Shown here: positions 46,425-58,000 of the stretch, in pieces
Layout of the letters: each line of letters starts with the position of its first letter
How positions within the stretch are numbered: the stretch's first letter is position 1
Assembly (NCBI GenBank): GCA_973895155.1
Contig: OZ316893.1
Coordinates: forward strand, 7,874,001-7,938,000
From: Marsupella aquatica
Lineage: Eukaryota > Marchantiophyta
Length of the DNA: 64,000 nt
Direction: 5' to 3'
The notes under the pieces: generated by a model
Databases searched by the model: none
What the model was told of the DNA's origin: nothing
Seen by the model: only the letters and a program-made list of their open reading frames with translations
Made by a program: the position numbers and the translations under genes

Positions 46425-46791
46425 TGTTGAGCATAGACGACGATCGCAACGGCAAGCCCATGAACCATCCAACGCACAATAGTCGACACAAGAGATACGT
46501 GGTTCACCTCCTTGAGGCTACGTCCACGGGAACACACAAGAGAGCTTTACTGAACTCTAAGCCCGTCGGCTATACCGAGTCTCCACAGTGTAAGCTCTCC
46601 CTATCTCTCAAGTGGCTCCATAACAATGAGCCTTGGTTCTACCTCTCCAAGCACACATGCCTCTTATGATATAGTGTGCAACTTAGTTGTACCTAACCAC
46701 ATAGTTGTACCTAACCACATAGTTGTACCTAATCACGTTGTTGTACCAACCACGTCATACCTAACCTAGACGTAAGAGTAAATACCCAACA
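46425..46791 (-). repeat. Copia LTR 2, shared by both units
   Basis: Same 367-bp sequence as LTR 1. It serves as 5' LTR for unit 1 and 3' LTR for unit 2. It is flanked by the primer site on one side and the polypurine tract on the other, with no target-site duplication. Confidence 0.96.
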
Positions 46792-46982
46792 ATCTTCCCC
46801 TTGACTCTGGTCTAGGGGAGAGTAATACTGCCAATGTATATGATCCCTCAGCGGGAAGTTCTGGACAGAAACCAAACCGGTTTCCCTCTCTAACTAGAGC
46901 AAACCAGAACTAAGCCGTAGCCTAATACATAGGAATGAGGAAGAGCATATATCAGTAATTACAATGAATGTTTAAGAAAACT

Positions 46983-49900
46983 CTACTTGTGATGCAATTG
47001 CAAAACCTGCAATACGTCACGGTGTCTAGAGAAACTCTCCAAAGGAATCACTTTGGTAAATGCGTCAGCCGGGTTGAGTTTACCATCAATCTTGACTAGC
47101 TCAAACAAATTATCAGACACAGCCTGCCTGATAAAATGGTACCTGACGTCAATGTGCTTCACTCTACTGTCCATCACCTGGTTCACAGCAAGGTGGAGCG
47201 CACTTTGACTATCACAATGGAGCTTCACATTCCCCTGTGGCAATCCCATTTCAGTGATAAGTCTATCCAACCAAATCGCTTCCTTTGCTGCTTCCGCAGC
47301 TGCAACATACTCCGCTTCTGTAGTAGACTGAGCAATACACTTCTGCAAAGTAGACCTCCAACTTATGCATCCACCGCCAAGTGTGAACACGTATCCTGTT
47401 GTTGATCTCCTTCGGTCCAAATCTTGTCCATAGTCAGAATCTACATAGCCAATCAATGATCTAGCATTCTTTGCATTCGCATCAAATAAAAGACCATGAT
47501 CCACGGTACCCTTCAAGTACCTGATAATCCACTTCACTGCTTCCCAGTGTACCTTCCCTGGATTCGACATGTACCTGCTCACCTTGCCCATAGCCATGGC
47601 AAGATCAGGTCTAGTGCAAGTCATCAAATACATGAGACTCCCCACTGCCTTGTCATATGGAACCTTTGACATCAACCCCTTCTCTGTGTCATCCGTAGGA
47701 CAGAACGCTGATGATAACTTGAAGTGTGGAGCCAACGGGGTACTTACTGGCTTGCTATTCTCCATGTTGAACCTTGCAATTACCTTCCTCGCATAACTGC
47801 TCTGCGTCAACCATAGCTTGCCAGCCTCCAAGTCCCTAGTGATCTCCATACCCAAAATCCTCTTAGCTGGCCCTAAGTCCTTCATCTTAAACTCTGCACT
47901 AAGCAGTGCCTTGAGCTTAACAATCTCAGACCTATCCTTGGCTGCAATTAGCATGTCATCCACATAAAGTACTAAAACAATGAATCCAAAGACAACATTC
48001 TTCACCGGTTTCAAATACACACAAGGGTCAAATACACTTCTGTGAAAACCTTGTGACCGAATCCAATCGTCAAACCGCTTGTTCCACTGTCTTGGTGACT
48101 GCTTCAACCCATACAAGGATTTCAGCAATCTGCAAACCAATTCCTCCTGTCCTCTCTTCACAAAACCTAGCGGTTGTCTCATGAAGATCACCTCTTCCAA
48201 TGTGCCATAGAGGAAAGCTGTGACAACATCCATCTGATCTAGGAGCAGACCAAACATTACAACAAGTACACACAATAGTCGTATTGTAGAGTACTTAGCA
48301 ACTGGTGAGAAGACCTCATTGTAATCCACACCTTTCTCTTGTGTGAATCCCTTTGCTACCAATCTAGCCTTGTAGACCTTCGATCCACCTCCTATGGAAT
48401 TATCCTTCAGCTTGTAAATCCACTTGCTGTCCACCACTTGCTGACCCTTAGGCAGCTTAACAAGCTCCCAAGTTTTGTTGTCCTTTAGTGACTGCATCTC
48501 TGTTTGCATTGCTGCAGTCCACTTTTGCTTCTCCTTTGAAGCACTTGCCTCATGAAATGAAGAAGGTTCTCCTTCTTCCAAAATTAACGCATCACCCTCA
48601 TCATCAGTTGTAAAATCATCCTCTTGCAGTTGAGATGAATCAACCCACTGTCCATACCTTGATGGAGCGCGTACAGTGCGACCAGATGTTCTTCTAGCCG
48701 ATGACTCCGGTTGATCTGCGTGTGCTGGTACAATTTGAAGCTCAACAGCATCCACTTGCTGCTCACCAGCATCAACAAACTCCTCTGGTTCCTCTGGCAC
48801 AGGAACCAGCTCCATAATTGGAGCAACTCCTTCTCTCCGGTCATGCACCTCATAACCAATCTCCCCCTCAACGAGATCCGGGATAGGAGATTTTCTTTTG
48901 TCAGTACGGGAGACCTGAGTATTCTCCCCCTCCTTCAATAATCTGGATTCATTGAAGGAAACATCCCTACTGACAACGAGCTTACAGGCAATAGGATCCC
49001 ATAGCCTATAGGCTTTCACACCACTCTGGTACCCAAGAAAAACACATTTCCTGGAGGTAGGATCCAACTTGGTCCTATTCTGCTTTGGTGTGAGAGCATA
49101 TGCATCACTTCCAAAAATTACCAAGCCATGATAGTCTGCTTGCCGCTTATAGCGCATCTCAAACGGCGTTTTGAAATTGATAGCACTAGAAGGAGAAAGA
49201 TTTACCAAATAAGCTGCGGTATTGACAGCTTCTGCCCAAAATTCTTGTGGTAAACCTGATTGGCTCAACATACTCCGTGACCGCTCCAACAGTGTCCGAT
49301 TGAGCCTCTCAGCGACACCATTCTGCTGCGGAGTATAAACTGTGGTGAGATGGCGAGTTATCCCCTGTTCTGAACAGTACTCTTCAAATTCCATTGAAGT
49401 GTACTCCCCGCCGTTGTCTGACCTCAGACTCTTCACCCTTGTATCCAAACACTTGATCGTGTTTCCAGTCTGATTCTCCACCTGGGCCTTCCACTTCTTA
49501 AAAATGGACAAGACATCAGACTTATGCGTCATGAAATAAATCCACACAAATCTTGAGTAATCATCAATAAATGATACATAGTACAACTTTCCAGAGTGTG
49601 AGGGAGTCGGGGATGGACCCCACACGTCACTATGTATGTACTCAAGAACCGCTTTGGAACGATGAGTTCCAACACCAAAAGCACGACGATGCTGCTTTCC
49701 AAGAATGCAATGCTCACAAAACTCTAATTTACAAGATTGCAAATCAGAAATGAGTCCATTCTTCCGTAAGATAGCCAAACCCTTCTCACTCATGTGGCCT
49801 AGCCGTGAATGCCACAGTTGAGTCATCTCCTCGTGAGACTTGGTTACATTGGCCTCTCCACATACAGTATTGCCCTGTAACACATACAAATTCTTTTGTC

Positions 49901-50255
49901 TACTCCCCTTCAAAATCACTGTCTCTCCCGACCTGACTTGAAGTTCACCATCAATAACGCTCCATTGATGACCATTTGAATCCAACACACCGAGTGAAAT
50001 CAGATTCTTACGCATGCCAGGTACATACCTGACTCCGGACACTATGCGCACAGCGCCATCAAACATTTGAATCTTCACAGACCCAATTCCCTCAATTTGA
50101 CAGGAGTGATCATTTCCCATCAGAACTGAACCGTTTGAAACAGAGTAAGAACTGAAAAACTCACGAATGTAACAAATATGAAAAGAGCAAGCACAATCAA
50201 GAATCCACACATCATCTGCTCTCCTAGATGACGTGCACAGGGCATACCCCCGGCT
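46983..50255 (-). CDS. pol: Copia pol, unit 2
   Basis: Identical translation to the pol at 40962-44234 over the full length, including the Cys in the protease motif. The frame is intact to the stop at 46983. Domain order and residues are as described for unit 1. Confidence 0.95.
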   Translation of the reverse strand, partial: SRGYALCTSSRRADDVWILDCACSFHICYIREFFSSYSVSNGSVLMGNDHSCQIEGIGSVKIQMFDGAVRIVSGVRYVPGMRKNLISLGVLDSNGHQWSVIDGELQVRSGETVILKGSRQKNLYVLQGNTVCGEANVTKSHEEMTQLWHSRLGHMSEKGLAILRKNGLISDLQSCKLEFCEHCILGKQHRRAFGVGTHRSKAVLEYIHSDVWGPSPTPSHSGKLYYVSFIDDYSRFVWIYFMTHKSDVLSIFKKWKAQVENQTGNTIKCLDTRVKSLRSDNGGEYTSMEFEEYCSEQGITRHLTTVYTPQQNGVAERLNRTLLERSRSMLSQSGLPQEFWAEAVNTAAYLVNLSPSSAINFKTPFEMRYKRQADYHGLVIFGSDAYALTPKQNRTKLDPTSRKCVFLGYQSGVKAYRLWDPIACKLVVSRDVSFNESRLLKEGENTQVSRTDKRKSPIPDLVEGEIGYEVHDRREGVAPIMELVPVPEEPEEFVDAGEQQVDAVELQIVPAHADQPESSARRTSGRTVRAPSRYGQWVDSSQLQEDDFTTDDEGDALILEEGEPSSFHEASASKEKQKWTAAMQTEMQSLKDNKTWELVKLPKGQQVVDSKWIYKLKDNSIGGGSKVYKARLVAKGFTQEKGVDYNEVFSPVAKYSTIRLLCVLVVMFGLLLDQMDVVTAFLYGTLEEVIFMRQPLGFVKRGQEELVCRLLKSLYGLKQSPRQWNKRFDDWIRSQGFHRSVFDPCVYLKPVKNVVFGFIVLVLYVDDMLIAAKDRSEIVKLKALLSAEFKMKDLGPAKRILGMEITRDLEAGKLWLTQSSYARKVIARFNMENSKPVSTPLAPHFKLSSAFCPTDDTEKGLMSKVPYDKAVGSLMYLMTCTRPDLAMAMGKVSRYMSNPGKVHWEAVKWIIRYLKGTVDHGLLFDANAKNARSLIGYVDSDYGQDLDRRRSTTGYVFTLGGGCISWRSTLQKCIAQSTTEAEYVAAAEAAKEAIWLDRLITEMGLPQGNVKLHCDSQSALHLAVNQVMDSRVKHIDVRYHFIRQAVSDNLFELVKIDGKLNPADAFTKVIPLESFSRHRDVLQVLQLHHK

Positions 50256-51291
50256 TCATAAAACATACTCATCATTGAGTAAATCAGCTTCTCCATCAGC
50301 CCTAGCCACATTTGCCGATGAAGTTTCCGCTGCCTTTCCCTTACAGTCTCGCTTGAAGTGTCCAACTTGGTTGCACTTCCAACATGTCACCTGCCTCCTC
50401 TGAGGGGATTTACCCTTGGACTTAGATCTGGATTTAGATCTAAACTGGGTTCTACGGTCCCCAGTTGGTCGCTGCATACTCCTCCCACGGTTAACATTGA
50501 GGGCAGCACCAGATGATGAAGGCTGTGACGTGATGTGCATCTTCTGCTGAAGATCATCACTAAGCAGAGAACTTACCACGTCATTGTATGAAATGGTATC
50601 CCTATCACGATGCAACAACACTCGTGATAGGGACTGGTAAGATGGAGGCAATGAACTAAGAAGCTGCAGAGCCTTCGTCTCATCATTCAAAGTCTCCCCA
50701 AGGTTTTCCAAGTCAACGACCATGTCGTTGAAAGCATCCACATGGTCTTGCAACTTCGTACCAGATTCCTTCATCCTGAAACTCATCAGTTTGTAGGAAG
50801 TGTAGAGCCGGTTCGACAACTCCTTGCGGTGATACTTGCTCTGCAATTCCGCAAACAAGGACATGCAATCCTTATGTGCACCTAACTGCTTGATGATGGG
50901 AGGCATGAGATAGAGTGTAACACACCACACTCCCTGCTCCTGCATGCGGTCCCATTGTTTCTCATCAACATCGTCTTCACGAGGGCTCAGCAGTTGGCCC
51001 ATCCCTGACGCATAAAGCACTCCCTTCACTTGCTTCTCCCATAGCAAGTAGTCAGAGCGCCCATCATACTTTGTCACTTCATACTTGGGTCCCCCAAGCT
51101 TGAAAGTCCCCATCTTCTTCTTTACCGTGAGCTCCGGTAGTAGTACTGCTTCCTCCACCACACGCCGCACCGGTGATGGTATCGGTGTCACGTGCTCTTC
51201 CTCCTGCTCCTCTCTCTGCCCCTGAAACCTCCGCGGTGATCCTCGTGCTTCAAGTTCCACGTCTTCGAAAAAACTCCTCCGAATCACTCAT
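50256..51291 (-). CDS. gag: Copia gag, unit 2
   Basis: Identical to the gag at 44235-45270, with the same out-of-frame ATG (51291-51289), the same six-T run and the same TGA before pol. Sharing these defects shows the units descend from one already altered copy. Confidence 0.9.
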
Positions 51292-52431
51292 ATGAGAAAG
51301 TCACAAAAAATGTTGTTTTTCACAACTTCTCAAAAAACTCGAAACTCAACACCGCCGCGTAGCCCACAAAGCTAGGAGTCCAATACTGAAAACCGAAATC
51401 AAAATCGAAATTTGACGGAAAAGTTATTCAAATTTCAGTCGAGGTGGGTAAAACCTTGGGAAACTCCCCCGTTTTGACCACCTCAGGGAATAACCGAAAT
51501 ACCAAGTACAACCCGTTGTCGGAATTGCGATGTGATTGGTGCGCTGCATTGCCAACTTCAATGGCTACGACCTCGCCGAAAAATAACCAAAAAAGTTACC
51601 GTTCGGCGGATGAAATCTTTGTCGGACGGTCAAAAAATAGCTCTCTGGTTTTTTGGAATATTCTATGACCCTTGTACAGGCCCTGTGGGAATTTTGGAAG
51701 AACAATCGAGGGGCTGACATGTGTCCTCGAACCCCCAAAACCCCCTACCACCCTTCGTCGTCGAAATCTGGTCGCGCGCGCAGAAAATACACACGGCAGA
51801 ATGTACCCCTCGACACCAAACGCAAGATATCTCACTCGGGTTTTGACTAAATCAAGATCCGATTTCAGATTTGGAAACTAGACTCCGAGGCGATGAAGAT
51901 CGATATAAGAAGCACCCAAAACGAGGAAAGAACGAGGGAGAAAAAAATTGGTAAAGATGACAGATTTCTCTCAATTGCCATAGCCAATTTCGAATCAGTT
52001 TTTCAAAGAGAAAAAAATGGTACCTTGTCAACAACGAATGTTGATCAATTGCACTTGGTGTCGTCACCAAGTCCAACAAGGTAATTGATTTTGCTTAGCC
52101 TTCCTCTTTGCATCAAAGAGCCAATCCCGGACTCAAAAACAATCGTCTTGCCTCAATCTCTCCGTTGAGTCAAAACACTTGACGCTTCTCCCTCCGAGTC
52201 GATTGCCAACTTTCTTCACAAAATCCAGAATGACGAAAACTTAGATCTCTCTGCACCACGAGCTCCGTTCAACGATTTCTTCACACCGTTAGAAAGCTCT
52301 TGCCCTGATCTATCCGTTGAGCCCATAAACTCCAAGTTCCATGCGATGGAACTCTGGAAAATCCACCAACACTCAACGCTGGAAAAACCGTCATGAAATC
52401 CCGTCACGAACACACGTCACCTCCCAAGCAT

Positions 52432-52443
52432 GCTCTGATACCA
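52432..52443 (-). promoter_or_regulatory. Primer-binding site, unit 2 (tRNA-Met initiator)
   Basis: The same TGGTATCAGAGC as at 46411-46422, two bases inside LTR 3. Confidence 0.95.
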
Positions 52444-52445
52444 AT

Positions 52446-52812
52446 TGTTGAGCATAGACGACGATCGCAACGGCAAGCCCATGAACCATCCAACGCACAA
52501 TAGTCGACACAAGAGATACGTGGTTCACCTCCTTGAGGCTACGTCCACGGGAACACACAAGAGAGCTTTACTGAACTCTAAGCCCGTCGGCTATACCGAG
52601 TCTCCACAGTGTAAGCTCTCCCTATCTCTCAAGTGGCTCCATAACAATGAGCCTTGGTTCTACCTCTCCAAGCACACATGCCTCTTATGATATAGTGTGC
52701 AACTTAGTTGTACCTAACCACATAGTTGTACCTAACCACATAGTTGTACCTAATCACGTTGTTGTACCAACCACGTCATACCTAACCTAGACGTAAGAGT
52801 AAATACCCAACA
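52446..52812 (-). repeat. Copia LTR 3 (outer 5' LTR)
   Basis: 367 bp, same sequence as LTRs 1 and 2. As the outermost 5' LTR it would drive transcription leftwards through unit 2. Its outer edge abuts the right target-site duplication. Confidence 0.95.
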
Positions 52813-52817
52813 TCATG
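52813..52817. repeat. Target-site duplication, right (tcatg)
   Basis: Directly follows the last LTR base and matches 40399-40403. The bases next to the internal LTR show no such pair. Confidence 0.93.
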
Positions 52818-55056
52818 GAGTTATCGTCTAGAGGCTTCACTCTAGAAGCCTAGGCCCCAACTCTAGCTTGTAGTTGCAGATCTATAAGTAAGATATGGTA
52901 ATATCCTCTGTACAAGGTATTGTGTGCCATCCTGCCTCAAAAAAGGTTGAGTTTGAAAGGCCATTGTTGCCCATAACCTTCTGGTATCACAATTATTAAC
53001 CACCAGTGTTTTCTATCCCCGGGGATTCTTCGCACCCCGCATTGGCATAAAGCATGACTTCTATTTGATCAGTCATTTTATACAGTCTTATGATTGATGC
53101 ATCACCATAGCATAACCCTGGTGAATCCAGGTTACCAAAATTAGTCCATAATGTACAAAGTAAAAAGGTCCATTTACTATTTTTACTTCCCCGAACCTGG
53201 TGGAAAGTGGCGGTTTAATATGCTTGAGGCATAAGAGACTTTTTGTAACATTAGAGGATAATCTTCACTGTGTGTTCTCTCCATAAATGCCCTGATATCA
53301 CAAAGAGAAATTTGTAAATGGCATTAAGTGGGTTGTATTTGAGGGCAATTTGAGGGCAATTTGAGGGGCTAGTATTAACGATGCCTGTCAGATTCTGGGT
53401 ACTGGGGTCTCTTGCTAGATTGGAACTGGCTAAAGGAAGAGAGAAATCCTAGCTAATTTTGGCCCAAACTGGCAAATACTTCTTAGAGACTGGAGAATTT
53501 TCTACAAAAGTGACCAAGAATTTTTGGAAACTAGCGAAGACTAGATTCAGTCTACATTTGCCACAATGATGCTGATAGCTGCTGTCTAGGGAAACTACTT
53601 TTCAATTTGACATGATAGATAAGTGGACTAGTTATTTAATGTACCAGATATAAGCAGAACCCAGTTGGGTTGGAGATGCTTTAAACCACCAGTGTCCACC
53701 AGGTTCCGGGAGGACCAAAAAAATGCACTTTATTATTACTTTGAGAACACTATTCACTCATTTTAGTAACCTGGATCCACCAGGTGCATTGGGGACAGTG
53801 GCACAAAATATATTGAGTAGGCATTCAAGGGGCGCTGTTCGAGAAATATCCAGATAATTATGCGGATCAGACAGAATTAAATTATCTCTAGACAGACAAC
53901 CATCACTAGGTCAAGAAAGTTCTCGACAAAATTCTCGACATTGCTTGAGTCGTCCAGAAAGGTACCTTCATTTCTTAAGAATTTGCACCTAATCCTTCAG
54001 AAACGTGAATACATGACGTACGATCCTGCAAGGGCTTAATTTGTGCTGTGGTCGTCCAGAACTTTTACGCACTATCGAAGTCTTGCATGACGACCCCCAA
54101 TCAAGCACAAGCACAAGCCAACAAAATTACAGTTGAGGTTGTCGATTTACAACCCACTAAATTACAGTACCTGGTCTTGCTTGGGCACTTCAGTCAAACT
54201 GTTGTTTGTGATTCCAGTGCCGCAATCCTTACCTAAGATGTCACTGAATGAAATTCTACTTCAAGAGACAGAATTCAGACATTTATCTTCAGCGTGACCT
54301 ACCGGATTCTGAACACCTGAGCCACCTCAACATGACAGATGGACTATACCTCTACTTTTTCTAGTCTGTCCATCTCCGTCATATTTCCTCAAAATTTCAA
54401 AGAAACAATTTTTATCCCCTATGAACCACATGGAAACATGGACATGTCCGGCCAGATATCTGTCTTCAGCTAATGTTCCCCTTCCATCGAACAAACCACG
54501 ATAAGATACCTCAATGTACTCGTGAAGTCGATGAGATCTAGAACTTTCTTAAAGCATCTCTGGGTATATCCTAGTATGAATGGCACATGAACGAGTTGTG
54601 AAGACCCCGTCTAGAGCTCTTTGGAATACCACAGCTTCCAGACGCCAATTCTTCCCATACTAAATCGATCGCAAGGGTCATAAATACAGCATTGCCTTGC
54701 TGTACATTTTCTAGTTTATGATGGTGACAGCACTGTGAATCTGTAACTCAATCATTCGTCGAACCTAGAAACACATCCACAGCACACGTCGCTACACGGT
54801 ACCGGACAACCCTGGATGGCATTTGTCAGATATCCAAGCCATTATATCATTAGTAAGGCTGGAACCTCCTGGACCGATTTGGTCATGATGAAGAACAGGA
54901 CACAAACTGCCCTAACTCCCAGAAACTAGGCCGCAGAAATGAGCCTAGAATCATAATTGACTAGCGAATTAATCACGGAGATCATTGGTGACTATAGGCA
55001 GCTTAAGATGTAGCCAAGATTCTGCAATAGCTCTGTTCAATTCGAGTGTAACGAGT
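52818..55056. other. Spacer between Copia array and NHD1 3' end
   Basis: AT-rich with no gene. A phrase cacaaaatat.ttgagta.gca at about 53804 also occurs near 34500, and ggttggagatgctttaa (about 53668) resembles ggtggagatgctttaa (about 34536), so a dispersed repeat family may be represented. A short tandem of tttgagggcaa lies near 53337-53360. The 3' UTR of NHD1 should occupy the last few hundred bases. Confidence 0.5.
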
Positions 55057-58000
55057 CTATGACAAACCCGGCAAAAGAGGAAGGTGGGGCAGTTGTCCCA
55101 GTACTGAAGCCAGTGGAGAGCCGTGGAAGTTATATGCAGCAAGATATGTAACTATACCAGCAGCATATCCAGCAGCTGCATATCCACTTACCTGCAGACA
55201 ATACAATCAAGTAAGCTCCGAGGAAAAGGATGTCAATTTGATAGTGCTAAGCGTTCACAGTACTATGCACAACATGGACGCCCTTGGGGGTCCCACGATC
55301 AATTAACTCTCACAAAGTTACTGACAAGAGATCGTCAGAGGTTATCCAAAGTCCCCTCATCAAGGTGTTGCATGAAGAAAAACACTCTAGTTATAAGACT
55401 TCGTCTAAATTATTCATACCATCTAAAGAATCTAAAACAGGGAAACTGCGAGTTCTCAGCCGGCTACACGTAGACAAATGTACTATAATATCACACCAAA
55501 TTGAAAGAAGAGACTCAGCAAAATGCTAACCTTTTTAAAGTACCAAAAAAAGTCAGCTTTCTCCATTCCCATGAAAGCAACTCCGGCAGCCGATCCAATA
55601 ATCAAGATTGAGCCCCCAGTCCCGGCACAATAGGCAATCAGCTGCCACAGCTCAGTGTCCTGAGGAAAGGTGGTAATACTATACATGCCCATTGTAGCTG
55701 CCACTAAGGGCACATTGTCAATCACAGCTGACGCAACACCGATGGCAGTTGCAACAAGCTCGACACTAGGGATGTGGACATCCAAATATGTGGCCAATTC
55801 TTTCAGGAGCCCTGCTGCTTGCAAGCTGTAAGGCAGATCTTGCAATGTTAGTACTGGCTTCCACAGCGCACAGAGAAAATCACAAAGATCTTCCAGCAAT
55901 ACTGTTTTTCCCATTTAACTAGCTCATTACTGTAAGGTGAGGAGCCTTGCTAGACTGAATGACACAAGGGACATTCTATGGCATGTCCTCCATTGAAGCA
56001 TCTCTTTAGATGTCCTAACAGTGAAAACCTACGGAGCTTTTTCCCAATTAGGTGCACTATGTCAACAGCCGCACAAAGTCAGCGAATTGTCTAAGAACCG
56101 ACGACACAGACAGTTCCAATCCAGCAGTCACATTTGGAAAAATGCCGAAAAACCAACCTGCCTACGGAGAGAAGAATTCCAAGGAAGAAGAGGACACCCT
56201 GAGTATCAATGCGCGATAGAGCTTGCGGAACTTTCAGTCTCTGTCGATCAGTATCACCATAATGGATTGCATCGGTCAAAATCCACAACGTCCCCAAACC
56301 TAACAACATTCCTAGATAGGGTGGTAGGCCCGTCAATTGCTTAAAGACCGGCACAAAGAGCAAGGCACCGATACCGACAGCAAAAACCAACTTGCCCCGG
56401 GGTGCCAATTGTTCCGACGTCATCACGGGAGAAAATTCCTTTTTGTCATCATCTTTGTCACTGAAGACGAGACCACAGCAAAGTTGAATTAGTCATGGGA
56501 TCGACATGGGTTCCGATGTCGATCTACCATGCTTCTTACAATTTTCGATGTAAGCCAAGGGTGAAAGAACGAAATTCGCTTCATAAATGAACGCGAGAGA
56601 CACCGCGACAGCACTAGGCATTACAAGCTGCAGCATCTGACGTTCTCAGACCAGGAACACGTCGCACTCTCAGCACCATTCACTGATCTGACCTCGATAA
56701 TTCAGATTCACAACCTGTTGTAAAGTATTTAAGATATGCAAGTGAAAGCAAATTAATCTAATGGTTATTGCAAGGACAAACCTAGACAGAGTGAAGAGAT
56801 TTAAACCTGAAAATAGTCAATAGAGTGAGTGGCACAAGAAGTGACACAACCGATGGTATAAATAAGTCCTGCACATATACATTCCCATAGTATGAAGAGG
56901 ATAAGAATGACTAGGGACCACTTCTTCGGCAGCCACTGCAATCAATGAACGTGTCAGGTAGGCTCCAAGTAGCGGATTAGAAACCACAGATAAAATTTGG
57001 ACATTTACACAACGCTACTTTTAGAGTCCAAAATGACAACCTTTCATGTATCACAGAAGAGATGCAATGTGGATTCATCCCACTAGTGGTAGCTTGTGCA
57101 CCCTATTCACATGGACCTTCAGGATAACTTATAGGTGAGAAGCTGAGTTGAAAGGACAACAGGCACTAGATCGTCCGTTAGAATATCGTGTAAAAAACTA
57201 CAATCAAGTCTCAGGTCAGACATTGCTCGGACACATGGGCTTGGCCAGAAATAGTCAAATTCGATACACACATACAACCCTGGTGTGGTTCAAGGAGCAC
57301 CATTACCTGCATAGTCCTCACAGTTGATATTTGTCCGTGGATCCAAAGCATGGTGGTAGTGACGTCTCCAATCGGAGTCCATGCACCGCCAGCATTTGCA
57401 GCAATGACAACCACTGCTCCCAAGAGTCTGGACGTCAAACAGAATTTTAAGTGTATTGCAGAAGCGAGAGACGGTGCAATTATTGTTGAAAAGCTACAAA
57501 TGTCCCATGCGAGAAATCTTCACAGAGCAAACCAATGTGCAAACCACACGAGCTTACAGGTGTGATCATTGTAGTTAAATAGAGTACAATTTTGACACGA
57601 CTTCGAAAACAGTCGACGCTAGGTTGTGTGATTATTATCGTCCCCCGCGATGTGAAAGCTTGGTACAAATGAATATTAGGAGCAATACGGAGTATTATTT
57701 TAGACCTTGTTGGGAGCTCTAATTTTCCAGCACAAAAACAGAATGAATGCCACCCAAGCAAGACATGAGAACACAGACAAAGTCAGGGCGCACAAATTTA
57801 ATTGTACTTCAAGATTCAGTTCATAGTGTGAAAAGGGAAGCCCTACAGTTTAAACAGGGAACAATTCTATCATGTCAAACACAGACTTGTGAGAAATAGA
57901 ATTACTTTCTCCGCTCAGGATCAGAAACCAGCTTGCGCAAAAGTGAGACCATAACAATGGTTGATGTCAAGTTGTCTAAAACTGAACTGAGGAAAAAGGT

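Larger units (their letters stand above)
40404..52812 (-). mobile_element. Tandem Copia (Tnt1/Tork-type) array: LTR-int-LTR-int-LTR
   Basis: Three 367-bp LTRs (40404-40770, 46425-46791, 52446-52812) separate two 5654-bp internal regions (40771-46424, 46792-52445). Every feature repeats at an offset of exactly 6021 bp, and all translated frames compared are identical. LTRs read TGTTGGG...CTCAACA on the minus strand, the coding strand. The 5-bp target-site duplication tcatg flanks the array as a whole (40399-40403, 52813-52817), while the middle LTR has none. This shows one insertion followed by LTR-LTR unequal recombination rather than two insertions. Each unit has a tRNA-Met(i) primer site, a gag frame, and pol in the order protease, integrase, reverse transcriptase, RNase H, which is the Copia order. 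Confidence 0.96.

Noticed and set aside
46425-52812. The second Copia unit as an independent nested insertion
   Set aside because: There is no target-site duplication at the middle LTR, the two units share identical defects, and the only 5-bp duplication encloses the whole array.
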